Shown here piece after piece: positions 47,469 to 58,737 of a DNA stretch of 64,000 nucleotides. The notes under the pieces are model-generated. The model saw only the letters and a program-made list of their open reading frames with translations, was not told the origin of the DNA and ran no database searches. The first letter of the stretch is position 1, and the number at the start of each line of letters is the position of its first letter. The position numbers and the translations under genes were made by a program. The stretch covers positions 79,749,501 through 79,813,500 of the forward strand of contig NC_088916.1 in NCBI RefSeq assembly GCF_963576675.1, in the 5' to 3' direction. The stretch is from Euphorbia lathyris. Its lineage: Eukaryota > Streptophyta > Magnoliopsida > Malpighiales > Euphorbiaceae.

Positions 47469-48932
47469 CCATAAATATTTTAAAACCGAAATACAAAATG
47501 GGAAATAGTTTGGATTCTTACTACAAAATGTGTCAATATCAGTCTTGGTGATAGGAGCTCAGATGACATAACATAAACATAGATACCTTCCTAAGTAATG
47601 CAAAATCTTTTATATTTCCTAAATCATCACAAGGTAAAGCCATTCTCTTTATATGTTAGTGTATGTTATACTCATGAAGTGGATATCCATTTTATCATTT
47701 CGAGGGAGATCTTGCTCTTGTAAAGTGAAAGAATAGCTGTTAAATTTACTGGTTTTTTTCTCGTTCTTCCCTTTTTCCTTGTTCGAGCTTAAATAGGTTT
47801 GTTTGAGTTTTTGATTGGTTTCAATTACTTTCGCATGCTTTGATCATAAATAGACTGTTTTGGCCCTTGATTATCTTATATTTTGGATTCTCTCTTTGGT
47901 AGAACTGCCAATTTCTGACACGACAACATGATTTACAGAGAAACCTGCTTGACACGGCCCGTTTGACACGATTATCATTTTTGTGTTATTTATATAATAT
48001 ATAATCATGTGAAATTTATAGATCGCATAACACGATAACCGGTTTTGACACCCTACTTTTTGGTTGCAGGAAGAGTATGAAGTTGTTAAGAGAGATCATC
48101 ATCGGCTACTTTTGTAATTATAGTTGGTACGTGGAAAGGTTTAGCATATAAGTGGTGGGTTGCATCCGGTCCTTCAAAGTTCGGCACATCTTAAATGACT
48201 TTTCCTGTTTCATTTTATGAGTTCCAGAGCGAATGGCAGCAAGGTGCATTGCCTGCCTCTGATTGCGTTGGTTATCAGATATCTATTGTTATTGACATTC
48301 GTGATGGATTTACCTAATTTTCGTGTTGCAGGGTCCTCTTGCTGTCCCAGTTCTTCAGTTTGTTGCTTAATTAATCTGTTGAGACTCAACATATATAGCA
48401 GCAATAGGTAGATAATGAATCTTTCAAGCATTTATCTTTGCTGGAAGTTATGAGGCCTGTTTTGATTTGGCATTTTGGCTACTATATTGCCGTTTCCGAT
48501 TTTAATTTCAATTGATATCGGAACAGTTATGATACAGAACTTAAATATACTTGAGGATGTTTTCACAGTTGGACTTACTTGGACAGCTTAACCCGGGAGT
48601 CTGTTTATAGTGAATTGAATTTTTCGGTCTTTACTTTCAAGTGATTACTAACCCGGCACAGAATCGATATGGAATCTGCATTCACTGTTAGGTTATGGAT
48701 GGTCAAGAATAATCGTGTCAAACAAGTTGTGTCAGTCAAGTTTGTTTCTGTAAATTGTGTTACCGTGTCAGATATTTTCGTCCCTAGTAAGACGGCATTG
48801 ATAGTTCACAGGGTAGTGTAGTTGGATATTCTTTTGCTTTAAGTTAATTGATTTACGCATATGTAGAGGTACATTGAGCCGACCATTTTCGTCGATGGAA
48901 TTTTAACCTTCTTTTATTTGCTGATTGTGCAG
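47469..48932. other. Intergenic DNA upstream of the HSF remnant
   Basis: No gene was called. Two sites resemble splice acceptors, TTGGTTGCAG (about 48070) and TTCGTGTTGCAG (about 48330), each followed by a short open stretch. The 47915-48055 stretch is related to the 42880-43065 repeat. The segment could contain the intron of the HSF remnant, but no DNA-binding-domain first exon was found. Confidence 0.35.
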
Positions 48933-49016
48933 GGATTCAGAAAGATTAACCTGAATCAATGGGAGTTTGCTAATGCAGAAGTTATAAGAGAGCACAAGCC
49001 AATCCGTATTCCATAG
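48933..49016 (+). pseudogene. Heat-shock transcription factor exon remnant
   Basis: After a good acceptor (TGATTGTGCAG, to 48932) the frame reads GFRKINLNQWEFANAEVIRE and seven more residues, then TAG at 49014-49016. In plant HSFs the conserved intron lies directly before GFRK of the DNA-binding domain, and the next residues are typically a DPDRWEFANE-like block. Start, phase and motif therefore all fit the second exon. The match decays after WEFAN and no downstream oligomerisation domain or upstream first exon is seen, so it is a fragment or very diverged relic. Confidence 0.6.
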
Positions 49017-49242
49017 CCTTTCTCGGCAGAATCAACTCGGTATTAACTGAACAGAAAACTGTGTCTACTCAAAATCGGTACGATTTATAGAACTATATTT
49101 GGCTCAACCATGAATGACACTTATTGCAATTGTTTTCTGAATAATAAAAGTATTGACATGTAAAATTTATATGAAGAAATTGAATAAACGGAACTCGCAA
49201 CTATAAATTTCATGTCGCCGAGAGTTGAAGAAGCTGATCTCT

Positions 49243-51759
49243 CTACTTTATGAACTTGACATCTGGATTTCTCATTGGTGTTAGCCACATATCCGCCATT
49301 ATTCTCGATGAAATGCTCCACAACAGATCTTGCCCCTTTGCCAATACGTGTTTCGCTCTTTTCGCCCCCTTCCCTAGTCCATACTCGAGCAGCCATTGCA
49401 TTGCAGTTAGCCTCTGCCTCTCTGTATCCCACATGTTCTTCTTTTCTCCCGTCTTCACCTTCAAGCCTCCAATGTGTAAACTCGCCACTTTGAACTTCTT
49501 TTCCTCGTCATACTTGTCTTCTTTCGTGTCAATGCAGGTTGCAGGAATTAGAGCTATTACAGGGCCTCCGACTGCCTCGTACCCTCTCAATGGATCCCTT
49601 AGTTGGACAATAACTGCCACGGTTATTGTCCGCGAGTCCTCATTGTTTTTAATCCAATCCTCGAGTGGAATTGCAGAAGCCAAAGGATGATTTCGTTCTT
49701 TAACTGGGGAAACATCAAATGGTGCTTCTTCGTCTGTCATGTCTGCCTGAATTTTCAAGGCGTCAACTGACATTGCTTCGATTTTAGCCAACGCGAATGC
49801 CAAAACTTCCTCCAAGGCCAATGGATTTTCATCTACGTTCCAAATTCCTGTCGAAACCCTCTCTTTCCTGCCTGTACTCATTGCGGTCGCCATGGTTTTT
49901 ACTGAAGCAACGGTACGAGCAGCGCTTGAGCTTGCACCCTCTTTGTTTCTCCCTTGAATGATTGCCGAAGCTATACCCTCAAAAGCTATCTGTTCAGCTG
50001 TTTTTCCCATCAGTTCATCCATCGGCATCAATGACGAAATTTGAGAGCTAAGCTCTTCAAAACCAGCAGCTGCCATTCTTTGAAATAATTCGACTCCATT
50101 CATCGATTTTTCGGATGGGATGATCACTGGTTTTGATAACTGCATAGCTAATTTAGGAGTGTCTTTCCTCGCAACAATGGTATCTAGAGGATTCATGGCG
50201 GCTAAGTAGCCTCCGTTTCTGGTTTGCACCACACAGCCTAAGCCCTTGCCAAGATCAGAGAGATACACAGCGGAATCCGCCTCTGTAGAATCCTCCTGTA
50301 AATTAGTGATTTCAGTCTTACTGAATTTATATGTTTCGAGCTCTTCCTCCTCGAGCAATTGAAGAAACTCTTTCGTTACAGTCTCTTCATCAGCATCTAG
50401 TATTTGTGATTCGCTTTCATCATCTATATCAACGTTTTTCTCTTTCGCCATCATAGATTCTAGAGCTTTTATCTGCTCCGCAATGGAGTCAAGCTCGGTG
50501 AGTCTCGTAAGGTGTAGCTGATCATGTATTATCTCCTTGACAACCTCACTTGATGTTGATTTTGCTTCAACATTTTCTTCAGAGTCTTCATTGGCAATCT
50601 CTTCTTTCTCTTGAATCTCAACTCCTTTATCAACAACATCGAAATCTAGGAGTTCGAATTCTTCGATCTTCGGTTCAGGTTCTTTCGGTTTCTGAACTTT
50701 AGGGGATAATGCAGGAACCAAGGCTGGCTCATCGAGATTCAGCTCATCCATTCCTTGAAGAGCTGCTGCTGCTTTTGTCTCCGAAGGAGTCCAAGCTTCA
50801 GTTCGACTTGACATCCTCGGACTAGGGACACTAAACGATGTTTTCGACTGTTTCCGACGAAATGAAGGCGAACTTCTCGATTTACCGGACTTAAATCCAT
50901 CAGCCTGACTGTAAATATCAATTCCCCCATCTTTCTCCATGATCTGAAATCCCAATTTCAGAACAAGTTCACCTCCTTTCGCCTTCCCAAACAGGCTGAA
51001 ACTGGTGTCCCATTGCCGAATCCGAGAACCTTCTTGATTCTTCTCCATTGATTCCTGAATCAAGTAACTTAAATCCACAGAACCTCTCCCAAAATCAAGC
51101 TCTTCAGCATCAACAGCAAAAGCATAAATCCAAAACGGCCGCGGCTCAAATTTCAGCTCCCGCTTCCCCTGGCCTGGAGTACAGTACACATGACATTTCA
51201 CAAACAATGTCTCTTCAAAATCAGCAGCTCCCTGCGAAACTCGTGACGGCATTGTATGAACAGCACCATCCTTAGTCTCCTTCTTCCTGATACAAACAGA
51301 AAGCCGGAGTCCATTCATAGAAGCCGGAAGACCTTGTACTGCAACAACTTCAACAGAGAACAAACAACTAAGTTTCTGCATTCCAATCCGCGAAAGAGCA
51401 CGAATTGGCTTCCACTTCCAAATCCCCTTCTTCTCAGTTGTATCTTCTGTTTCAAACAGCTTCTTGGTCTCTTCTTTCTTATCTTTCTGCTGAATTTCCT
51501 CGTCAGGTTTCGGCCTGGAACGCCATGGAGACAATGACATCCGCCTGGAACGAGTTCTGGCACTGGATTTGTCATCATTAACTTTAGTCTCATCAACAGA
51601 AGTGAGAGCAGGAACTGAAGTTCTTGGAAGTACAAGAGAAGCAGTCCTCCGACCGGCGGTGGCGGTGGAAGTGTGAGTTTGGTATAGAGATTGACTGAGT
51701 TCTTCCAGCTCTTCCAATAGCTGAGTATTGGAGTTTCTTCTACCGGATGCTGCAGCCAT
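49243..51759 (-). CDS. PMI1: PLASTID MOVEMENT IMPAIRED 1 homologue
   Basis: 838 residues in one exon, close to the length of the Arabidopsis protein. PMI1 is a plant-specific protein needed for light-driven chloroplast movement and acts with the actin system. The start chosen is the ATG at 51757-51759 (MAAASGRRNSNTQLLEELEE), which begins like known homologues; an upstream in-frame TTG is not needed. An Arg/Ser-rich segment follows (residues 65-85). An NT-C2-type domain lies at about residues 125-280 (LSCLFSVEVVAVQGLP to ELVLKLGFQIM). Next are an acidic middle and a conserved C-terminal half (LGKGLGCVVQTRNGGYLAAMNP.., AEQIAFEGIASAIIQGRNKE, NPLALEEVLAFALAKIEAMS). No stop or frameshift is seen. 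Confidence 0.95.
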   Translation of the reverse strand: MAAASGRRNSNTQLLEELEELSQSLYQTHTSTATAGRRTASLVLPRTSVPALTSVDETKVNDDKSSARTRSRRMSLSPWRSRPKPDEEIQQKDKKEETKKLFETEDTTEKKGIWKWKPIRALSRIGMQKLSCLFSVEVVAVQGLPASMNGLRLSVCIRKKETKDGAVHTMPSRVSQGAADFEETLFVKCHVYCTPGQGKRELKFEPRPFWIYAFAVDAEELDFGRGSVDLSYLIQESMEKNQEGSRIRQWDTSFSLFGKAKGGELVLKLGFQIMEKDGGIDIYSQADGFKSGKSRSSPSFRRKQSKTSFSVPSPRMSSRTEAWTPSETKAAAALQGMDELNLDEPALVPALSPKVQKPKEPEPKIEEFELLDFDVVDKGVEIQEKEEIANEDSEENVEAKSTSSEVVKEIIHDQLHLTRLTELDSIAEQIKALESMMAKEKNVDIDDESESQILDADEETVTKEFLQLLEEEELETYKFSKTEITNLQEDSTEADSAVYLSDLGKGLGCVVQTRNGGYLAAMNPLDTIVARKDTPKLAMQLSKPVIIPSEKSMNGVELFQRMAAAGFEELSSQISSLMPMDELMGKTAEQIAFEGIASAIIQGRNKEGASSSAARTVASVKTMATAMSTGRKERVSTGIWNVDENPLALEEVLAFALAKIEAMSVDALKIQADMTDEEAPFDVSPVKERNHPLASAIPLEDWIKNNEDSRTITVAVIVQLRDPLRGYEAVGGPVIALIPATCIDTKEDKYDEEKKFKVASLHIGGLKVKTGEKKNMWDTERQRLTAMQWLLEYGLGKGAKRAKHVLAKGQDLLWSISSRIMADMWLTPMRNPDVKFIK

Positions 51760-51769
51760 TTTCACTTGT

Positions 51770-51990
51770 GGTGAAAACAACTGAAATCAAGTGAAAACAA
51801 CTGAAATCAACTGAAATTAAACTGAAATAAAGTGAAATTCAAGTGAAATCGTGTGAAAATCAAGTGAAAACAACTGAAATCAAGTGAAAACAACTGAAAT
51901 CAACTGAAATTCAAGTGAAATTTAAGTGAAATCAAGTGAAAACAACTGAAATCAAGTGAAATTCAAGTGAAATTGAGTGAAATTAGAAGA
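51770..51990. repeat. Minisatellite in the PMI1 5' region
   Basis: About twenty imperfect units of 10-11 bp, AAGTGAAA(A/T)YAACTGAAAT-like on the plus strand, read as TTTCACTTGA / TTTCAGTTG on the PMI1 strand. It ends within about ten bases of the PMI1 start codon; the unit TTTTCACTTGTGG borders the ATG. Most likely transcribed as part of the 5' UTR. Confidence 0.85.
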
Positions 51991-54348
51991 ACCAGAGAAT
52001 GGTTGCAGAGAGGGAATGGAAGGATAAGAAATTTCAGGTGTTTGGAAGGGATTAGAGGTGGAGAAAAAGCCATGGAAGATTGATTAATTATTTGGTAATT
52101 GCTGGTCCATCTGAAGCCATGAATTTTTGTATGGGTTAGGATAAGAGAAGAAAGTTCTGGTTTTTGTTCTGTTTTTGTAATTTTCTCTCTCTATGATAAA
52201 GACAAGTTTCAGAACTAACATATGAAAAGAACTGGTATGGTCCCCATACTATTTATTGGTTTTGTCTGTTCAATAAATTTACTTGTCACAGAAACATAGT
52301 TTCTTGCCTTTTCTGTAGTTATTAAAATCAAACATTAAACCGGATTTAGACCTGTTTGGCAAATAGTTGTTAGCTATTAGCGAATTACATTAACTGATTG
52401 TATAAGCTTGGTAAAATTTAGCCGATTGGTAATATCTGTTTGTAAAAATGACAAATGAGGACATGGTAAAACTTTTATTTGAGGTTAAAGAGTAGTAATT
52501 AGGGGTAAAAATGTCCATAAAAAAGATGGAGCAATAAGCTAATTTTGGACCTAATAAGCTCGTTGTTAGAGATTTGACTAGTCAAACTCTTTAAAGTGGC
52601 TCAAATTTCTAATTTTATTCCAAAATGCTCTTTACTAAATTGTCATTTGCCTTATTTGGTAAAATTTGGTCTGTTCATACTCGACTCTTTAGAAAAATTG
52701 ATGAGCTTCAGCTTAATATCCTGTTTGTGAGCTGCTCACGAATTTGTTCGTTAATTTTGTTAATGAATTTCTCTTGCGAACAACTCATCGATTATGGTCA
52801 TTTGAAATTTCTTTAACACAAAAACCACGTAATTATGGAACCTACAAAACTATGTTACCGTACATTTCCCCTTTTATAGGAATATTATTATAAAAAAAAA
52901 ATCGAACCAAACTTGCTCGCAGAGTGTTCATGAACATTATAATCGAGTTTGCTCATGAACCTATAACAGAGTCTGCTCGCAAACTTTCGACTCGAATTTC
53001 CTATGTTCAAGGTTTGCTCATTTATAAATCGAGTCCAACACGGTTGAGATGAACATCAAAACACTCATGGGTAGATCGGTTCATTTATAGCTCCAGTTTT
53101 TGATGGAAAATTTACATGACACAAATTTTTACATGTGTACATATAACAATTGTTTTGATTTTTTTTATATATATAAATTTAATACGTAGATAAATAAGAA
53201 ATTATTTTTTATTTATATATATCACGTATTAAAAATTGTATTAAAAATTATATTATATCACTGCTTTATTCCTAAAATCAATTTTGTGACAATAAAATTA
53301 AGTTCAACTATGCTTGTCAATAAAGTTATTAATATTATAGCCAAATTTTAGGAATGAAACAATTTTTCTTTTTCTAAGAAAAAGATTTTTCATAATTCTT
53401 TTTACTACGTGTCGGTATGAAATGAACAAAAAAATGATATGCAATAACTATCATTGAAATGTTGCATTTGTGCACCAATTGATTTGACACGTCATAGTTA
53501 TAGTTGTTTTCTCTTATCAAATTTGGGTCGGTGATTTTAGGTGCTCTTTGACAAAACTGAAAATTAAGTATTAAAAAATAAATACTAATTTTTAAGTGTT
53601 AAATATTATAAGTTCTAAAAGTATTAAATGATATAAGTGTTATAACAATATTAGTTGGTAATATTTAATTTAATATGTTAAGTTAAATATTTTGATTTAT
53701 CAAAATAAGTGTTTTTTAACTTAATTGACTAATTTAAGTGGTGAAAAATAATCGTTATCAAACATACTTAAATTAAACAAGTGTTTAACATTTTAATTTA
53801 AGTGATTATTAAAATTATCAAAAAAGTCTAACTATTCTAAAAAAAAAATTATCTAATCGAAGAATCGAAAAAAAATAAAGGGAATTAGGATTCAGAAAAA
53901 TCTTATGAAAAGTTATATTTCTATACACAATTAACTTTATAATATATTAACAATGTTAACAATGTTAATAAAAATTATACTAATAATAATATTTCAGTAG
54001 CTACAAATTATTTTATTTTTTTTAAATAAACATGGATGAAATCTAATCGGACCAAGTAATTCAACTGGGACTGGATCAACTGATTCATAATTAATTTGGC
54101 GATTTGAGTTCTTATCGATTTTTAAAGATAAAAAAACGAATTACTTTTTGAAAATGTGACCGGTTTCAGTTGAATCGAGTTGATCCAACCAATTCAGTCT
54201 GGATCTAACAACTATGAATTTTATTGATACAGAATTGATCCTAGTGATCAAGGACATATAAATAGAGAATTTGTGACTAGCGGTGCATTTCACCCTTTTA
54301 TTACTTAACTTTATTTTCTTATAATAAAGTAGAAATTTGGCACATCAT
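51991..54348. other. PMI1 upstream region and AT-rich repeats
   Basis: The first 250 bp contain the probable PMI1 promoter and leader, including a CTCTCTCTA run at about 52183. Beyond that: a possible hAT-like MITE start (ACCTGTTTGGCAAATAG, 52350), old repeat sequence with GAGCTGCTCACGAA-type motifs (52640-53060), and another MITE-like stretch starting GGTGCTCTTTGACAAAACTG (53540-53790). No gene. Confidence 0.4.
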
Positions 54349-54645
54349 ATGACATCAGTTGTGTTCACATGGATCCTAATAACAAAATGAATTTGGTTAT
54401 TCACCGTTAGATCTAAACTTATTTTAGAGATTCGAATCTCCACCATATGATTTAAATGAGTTTAGATCGAACGGTGAATGATCAAATTTATTTAATATAA
54501 ATGAATTTGGTTATTCACCGTTAGATCTAAATTCATTTTGGAGATTCAAATCTCCACCATATAATTTAAATGAGTTTAACTCGATCGGTGAATAATCAAA
54601 TTTATTTAATTATTAGGATATATGTGAACACTATTCTGTGTGACA
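54349..54645. mobile_element. MITE with internal 114-bp tandem duplication
   Basis: Inverted ends share GTGTTCACAT(G/A)(G/T)ATCCTAATAA (54361 and the complement near 54633). Inside are two copies of a palindromic unit (54387-54500 and 54501-54606), each holding ATTTGGTTATTCACCGTTAG and its inverse CGGTGAATGATCAAAT. Confidence 0.8.
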
Positions 54646-54677
54646 TTTATTTAAAAACAACTCACATTTTTATCTAA

Positions 54678-55215
54678 GGGTAATTAATTTATTAGTCCCT
54701 ATATTTTGACAAAATACACTGTTTAGTCCCTATATTTTTAAAAACACACGATAAGGTCCTTAATCTTTTTCTCGATGAACTGTTTACTCCCTAACGTTTT
54801 TCTCGGTGAACTGTTTAATCCATGTCGTTAGACTCTCATGAAGATTCTGTTAGTCAATTTGGATTTGAGTCAAAAATCTATTTAAAATAAAAATATAATG
54901 CCTTAACTACCCTTTACCATAAAATCAAATATATACGACCATTATCTTCATTGATTCTCATCTCTGCATTCTTCTTTTCTTTTATTTTCCTTTCCTTTAG
55001 ACTCTACTGCATCTGAAATCAACTTTGAGTGTTCTTCTTAATCGTTCAGATTCATAAGGATTGGGTCTGTGTTCTTTTGCTTGTTCTCCATACAAATAGC
55101 TTCTTTTTCTAAATTGTGAACGCGATTTGTGAGAGAAAGACATAGAGGTGTGAATTGCTTTTGACCGATAAATAGTAAAGGGTAATTTAATCATTTCTGA
55201 ATTTATAAACGGTAA
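54678..55215. mobile_element. MITE related to 37327-37853, right end missing
   Basis: The left arm GGGTAATTAATTTATTAGTC and the CT-rich interior (TTCTTTTCTTTTATTTTCC, GCATCTGAAATCAACTTTG) match the first copy. The match stops around GGTAATTTAATCATTTCTGA and AAACGGTAAAA, so the right arm is lost. Confidence 0.8.
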
Positions 55216-56153
55216 AAGAAAATACATATATTAGATGTGAAATCAAATCATTTTACTGAAAAATATTAATTATAGTGACCCAAAACTTTAATACAGTCCA
55301 ATTATTTATTTGACTATTTTGTAGGAGAAAAAGTTGACCAAATTTAATGTTGTGGAGCCCATAAACACTATGGGTTTAGATGGGCTCTACTACCTAAGCC
55401 CATTATTTTAGGTTATGCTACATACCAAACATTAGAAATTGAAAATTTATATGAAACTATAGTTTTTAAAAATTATTTAAAATTCTTAAAAAAAATAAAT
55501 ATTTAAAATTATATCAAATTATTATTTGAATTATGATAAACTAATCATTTTTAATATATTTTAAAGAGTTGGATTTATAAGTTACGAGTTTAGGATATAT
55601 CTTTTAAGATTAGTATTTATAAATTGAGATTTAAAATTTATAAATTAGAATATAAAAACATTCCTAAAAATATAAATATAAATTGAGATTTAAATGAAGA
55701 AATCGAGAAGCATATCCGTAGCTCAGTACTGCTGTCCTTACTTGCCTTTTTCACTTTTTAGCCGTCGAAGCGTCCCGCTATTACTCATGAGAACTCGAGT
55801 AAAGGTGGGCCCGGTGAATTTTGAGTGACGAGCAGTGTATATTCCATTTGTTGTTTGTTTTAATGGTATCTTTAATAACTTTTTTTACTCTTCGTAATTT
55901 ATTTTTTGTATTCGTGAATCATGTATTAGATATAACATATCTTTATATAAGGTTTTATTTCTTATTGTTTTCGTATTACCATTGTACTCATATTATCTAA
56001 TGAAATTTTAGCATTTTAATAAAAAAATATAAAAACATTTCTAAAAAATAAATATTATATTTGGAATTAAGTTTTATAATTGTAATTTTTAGGTGACTTT
56101 CATGTAAAAAGCCTAATAATAAATATTTGGATAAGTAATAATTTAGGGATAAA
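55216..56153. other. AT-rich intergenic DNA, nothing recognised
   Basis: No supported gene or complete repeat. A short GC-richer patch at 55700-55830 has no open frame of note. Confidence 0.5.
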
Positions 56154-56975
56154 GTACCAAAATAGCTTAAGGTTTTTGGGAAAGTATCAATTTAGGCTCA
56201 ACGTTCAAAATAGCATCAATATAGGCTTAACGTTTATAATATAATATCAATTTAGGCTTAACGTTTACAATATAACATCAATTTAGGTCTCACGTACAAA
56301 ATAGCATCAATATAGACTTAACGTTTACAAAGTAATACGAATTTAAGATTAACGTTTACAAAATATATCCAATTTAAGCTAAACATTATAATTAAATTAA
56401 CCATATTATATTCTTTTCCTATTAACTTTATAGGTTATCTTTTTATTTAGTTCTATATTCTTATTTACTATAATACAATTAATTAGTATTCTTGCCTATT
56501 AAAACCTTATATTTGTTTTTCATCAACCATTTCAATTTAGGTCTCACGTATTAGATTTTATATTATTTATTATTAATATTATTTTACATAAGCAATGAAA
56601 TTTAGTAATCATGTAATGAAAAACAAATATAAGATCTTAATGTGCAAGAATACTAATTAATTATATTATAATAAATAAGAATATAGAACTAAATAAAAAG
56701 ATAACCTATAAAGTTAATAGGGAAAGAATATAATGACTAATTTAATTATGACGTTTAACTTAAATTGTATATATTTTGTAAACGTTAAGCTTAAATTCGT
56801 ATTATTTTGTAAACGTTAAATCTATATTGGTGCTATTTTGTACGTAAAACCTAAATTGATGCTATATTATAAACGTTAAGTCTAAATTGATATTATGTTG
56901 TAAAAGTTAAGCTATTTTGAACATGGAGCCTAAATTAGTACTTCCCAACAAAAATCGTTAGAACTATTTTGGTAC
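56154..56975. repeat. Large foldback element, arms of about 370 bp
   Basis: The left half from GTACCAAAATAGC (56154) is the inverse of the right half ending GCTATTTTGGTAC or its variant (56975), with an AT-rich spacer around 56530-56590. Outer parts of each arm consist of about seven tandem units of 28-35 bp containing TCAATTTAGGCTTAACGTTTA. Inner parts are near-perfect inverses (for example ACTATAATACAATTAATTAG). A transcript through it would form a long hairpin. Confidence 0.9.
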
Positions 56976-57043
56976 GTGACAGTAATTCACTGGTTACTGT
57001 GTTTTTATTAGGTTCCGGCGAGTCGAAGCAGGAAAAGTTGAAA

Positions 57044-57187
57044 ATGGCGATAATGAGAGGAGAGCCGTTGCTGGCGAAAGTGGCTGCGCTTGCTGTGTAT
57101 GTGATTTTTCCGGGAGCGATGGTGGCGACTCTGATCTATTCTCCGCCTCGATATGGTTCTTCTAAGGAAAACAAACCGCCCAAATAA
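57044..57187 (+). CDS. Small one-pass membrane protein, 47 aa
   Basis: The ATG at 57044 has a strong context (GAAAATGGCG). The protein starts MAIMRGEPLLAKVAALAVYV, then a hydrophobic stretch through GAMVATLIYS (residues about 9-33, one membrane span), then a short polar tail PPRYGSSKENKPPK. The codons are GC-rich compared with the AT-rich flanks, and the frame stays open 69 bp upstream without another good start. The layout resembles tiny conserved plant membrane proteins, but I cannot name the family. It begins 69 bp after the foldback element, so promoter sequence must lie within or before that repeat, unless a 5' exon exists. Confidence 0.65.
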   Translation: MAIMRGEPLLAKVAALAVYVIFPGAMVATLIYSPPRYGSSKENKPPK

Positions 57188-57852
57188 GATCCAATTAGGC
57201 TTTGTTCTTCCTGGTTCGTATTTCTTTATTCTCCACTTCGATAAGTATTCCTTTCGTGCTTAGGATTTAGGTTTCAATTTTTGATCATGTATCGTTTGTG
57301 AGTTTAAATGATGAATATCCATGACTTTTCTTTTCTATAAATTATAATCGGAGGGAGCCTTGATTTCGATACTTGCTTGAATAGATTCAGCTCTACATTG
57401 TATTGAATCGCAAACATTATAGATTGGATTTAGGCCTGGATGTTCAAGTTTTACTTCAATTATCTGAATTTTAATAGAACACTCACTGATTTACCATACA
57501 GTTTGCACAACAAGTGTGAATTTCGAGAATGGAGAATTAGTAAGACTAATCTAGATTTTTCTGTTGAATAAATGGATAAAATTGAAGCCAATTAAAATTT
57601 GGGGCCTCGGCTTCGCAACTTTTCCTTATAATAGTTAAATAGAATCTCTTATTGGCAATCCTAGATGACAGCTTCTCCTGTGGCTGAGCTTCACTTTGAA
57701 CCAGATTTTTCCTCAGAATAAGCATTATTTAGTTAAAAAAATCCCATTGTAATGCTAATTTTAACCATGTTAGAGGGCGTACAAATACACACAATGCCGG
57801 ATCCAGGATTCAGTGATAAGGGATGCTCAATTGAAATTTTTTGGGTGCATTT
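57188..57852. other. 3' flank of the small gene and intergenic DNA
   Basis: Includes a probable 3' UTR. A GCCGGATCCAGGATTC motif at 57797 resembles the termini of the 0.64-kb Mutator-like family but no partner was found. Confidence 0.4.
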
Positions 57853-58107
57853 ACTCTAAAAATTTATAGCTCCATATAAAGGTTTAATAGAGTTTTCCAG
57901 TGACTAGTGTGTACTCGAGGCCTGTCCAACTCCGCCTGGATCTGTCCTGAATACAAATAACCCGATGGTTCAATCATCTACTCTAAAAAAATTATAGCTC
58001 CATATAAAGGTTTAATAGAGTTTTCCAGTGACTATTATGTGCTCGAGGCCCGTCCGACTCCGCCTGGATCTGTCCTGAATACAAATAACCCGATGGTTCA
58101 ATCATCG
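57853..58107. repeat. Tandem duplication, 2 x 127 bp
   Basis: Units 57853-57979 and 57980-58107 are nearly identical (ACTCTAAAAA, CTCCATATAAAGGTTTAATA, CTGGATCTGTCCTGAATAC, CCCGATGGTTCAATCATC). Confidence 0.9.
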
Positions 58108-58737
58108 GGTTTTGTATTAGATGTCAATATCTAACACGCATTACATCTGACACCAGTGTTTCAAACACCGGTGTTAGAACAGTTGTTGCAACTTTCTCAA
58201 GGAAACAACATCTGTCAGTGAACCTGGTTTTTGCATTTGAAACTTGTGTTTTGAACACCAGTTTTGTACGCACTCTGACAACCTAGACAAGATTATTAGG
58301 CGCGAAATTTTTTTAACCATTCCTCACTTAAGGAATTTTCCTCAAAAGGCATTGTTCTGAGGAAAAATCCCTTTGAAGCTTCTAAACGTCTTTTACAGCT
58401 AATAGGCAACACTTTAAGTTCTGTTTATTTCTATTACGTTATAATTGTTGATGTTATTACTATTCATGAGTTCTTGCTTGTATCTAGACTTACATATAGG
58501 ACACGCAATTAACATATCAGCTTGGCAGTTGGTTGCGGTTTGTTCGGGGTGTATGGCTGATGTTAAAGCTTGCCATTAGCTTTGATGGCTATAGGAGCCC
58601 TGTATCATACTGCCACAACCAGTGGCGAATACAGGATTACATCGCCGGAGCCAATTTTACACTAACTAGTAACTGCACCTTTTTTGGGGCAATTTTTTTT
58701 TTTCAATCTCATTTTACATTTTTCTCAGCTAAATTTT

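Noticed and set aside
48071..48115. HSF oligomerisation-domain-like peptide (EEYEVVKRDHHRLL)
   Set aside because: It lies upstream of the DNA-binding-domain exon, the wrong order for an HSF gene, and is too short to trust.
51760..51780. Upstream start for PMI1
   Set aside because: The upstream codon is TTG and lies in minisatellite sequence; the ATG at 51759 begins the conserved N-terminus.
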